Assembly: GCF_001854245.1 (NCBI RefSeq)
Contig: NZ_CP015381.1
Coordinates: forward strand, 3,941,001-4,005,000
Direction of reading: 5' to 3'
DNA from: Desulfococcus multivorans
Lineage (GTDB): Bacteria > Desulfobacterota > Desulfobacteria > Desulfobacterales > Desulfococcaceae
Length of the DNA stretch: 64,000 nucleotides
The stretch's first letter is position 1. Every line of letters begins with the position of its first letter. The notes under the pieces are model-generated. The model saw only the letters and a program-made list of their open reading frames with translations. It was not told where the DNA came from and did not search any database. The translations under genes and the position numbers were made by a program. Positions 63,910 through 64,000 of this stretch are shown in pieces.

Positions 63910-64000
63910 TTAGAAGGCCAGGGACAGACGGGCGCCCACTTCGTAGGGGTTCTCGTCGTTGTCGAGGTTCTCGGTGGTGGCGTCGCCCGCGAACAGGTAG
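63910..64000 (-). CDS. C-terminal end of an outer-membrane beta-barrel protein (cut by window)
   Basis: The last 29 codons of a minus-strand gene that enters from the right edge. The sequence ends with NPYEVGARLSLAF and then TAA at 63910-63912. Alternating hydrophobic residues and a terminal Phe are the beta-signal of outer-membrane barrels recognised by BamA. The terminator at 63842 follows it. The family cannot be named from this fragment; a porin-like protein is likely. Confidence 0.75.
   Translation of the reverse strand, partial: YLFAGDATTENLDNDENPYEVGARLSLAF

Overview
The window is a contiguous, GC-rich, gene-dense bacterial chromosome segment. Gene content and protein style suggest a deltaproteobacterium of the Desulfobacterota, probably a sulfate-reducer relative of the Desulfobacterales type. 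Supporting signs are a Desulfovibrio-like single-cluster ferredoxin, a fused ADP-forming acyl-CoA synthetase, a split archaeal-type glutamate synthase with built-in ferredoxin domains, a SEC-C methionine aminopeptidase, a CoA-disulfide reductase/rhodanese protein with a TusA-like partner, and sigma-54 control. This assignment is an inference from protein families; no rRNA is present.

Layout: (1) 1-8.5 kb: a small heat-shock protein, a B12-binding radical SAM protein coupled to an ADP-forming acyl-CoA synthetase, then a sigma-54 activator divergent from a TusA-like/CoA-disulfide-reductase pair that has a well-formed -24/-12 promoter and tandem operator-like repeats. (2) 8.7-13.8 kb: an unknown membrane-anchored protein, an HD-domain protein overlapping a DUF1232-J-domain fusion, an FMN reductase, a two-gene ABC-2 exporter, a cupin and a ferredoxin. 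(3) 13.8-19.6 kb: an ornithine/carbamoyl-phosphate island: ornithine aminotransferase, ornithine carbamoyltransferase, aspartate carbamoyltransferase, a COG2403-like P-loop protein and carbamate kinase, all on one strand. This is the best candidate for an under-described system. (4) 19.6-24.7 kb, minus strand: a DUF457 membrane protein, a small orphan, SEC-C methionine aminopeptidase coupled to a calcium-type P-ATPase, and PgpA. (5) 25-31.2 kb: a sigma-54-activator-like AAA+ protein whose GAFTGA loop is degenerate, ClpB, an 88-bp tandem hairpin repeat, a Fur-family repressor, citrate synthase and a small zinc-ribbon protein.

(6) 31.6-36.8 kb: a three-gene glutamate synthase in which the GXGXG domain is fused to the NAD(P)H-oxidoreductase subunit. 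(7) 36.8-43.2 kb: TrmO with an MFS carrier, then Hsp20-Lon-RlpA-GmhB. (8) 43.3-54.2 kb: tRNA-Gly(CCC) followed by the translation/RNA-turnover cluster rimP-nusA-infB-DUF503-rbfA-nrnA-truB-rpsO-pnp-dut. (9) 54.2-62.2 kb: a minus-strand polysaccharide cluster (polysaccharide deacetylase-like, two GT28-like and two GT4-like glycosyltransferases, a histidine phosphatase), with several ATGA junctions, and a divergent glycosyltransferase-like gene. (10) gatB, and the last residues of a minus-strand outer-membrane beta-barrel protein cut by the window end.

Long antisense ORFs are common here because of high GC at third codon positions and were treated as shadows. I saw no CRISPR array, no complete insertion sequence, no prophage and no rRNA.
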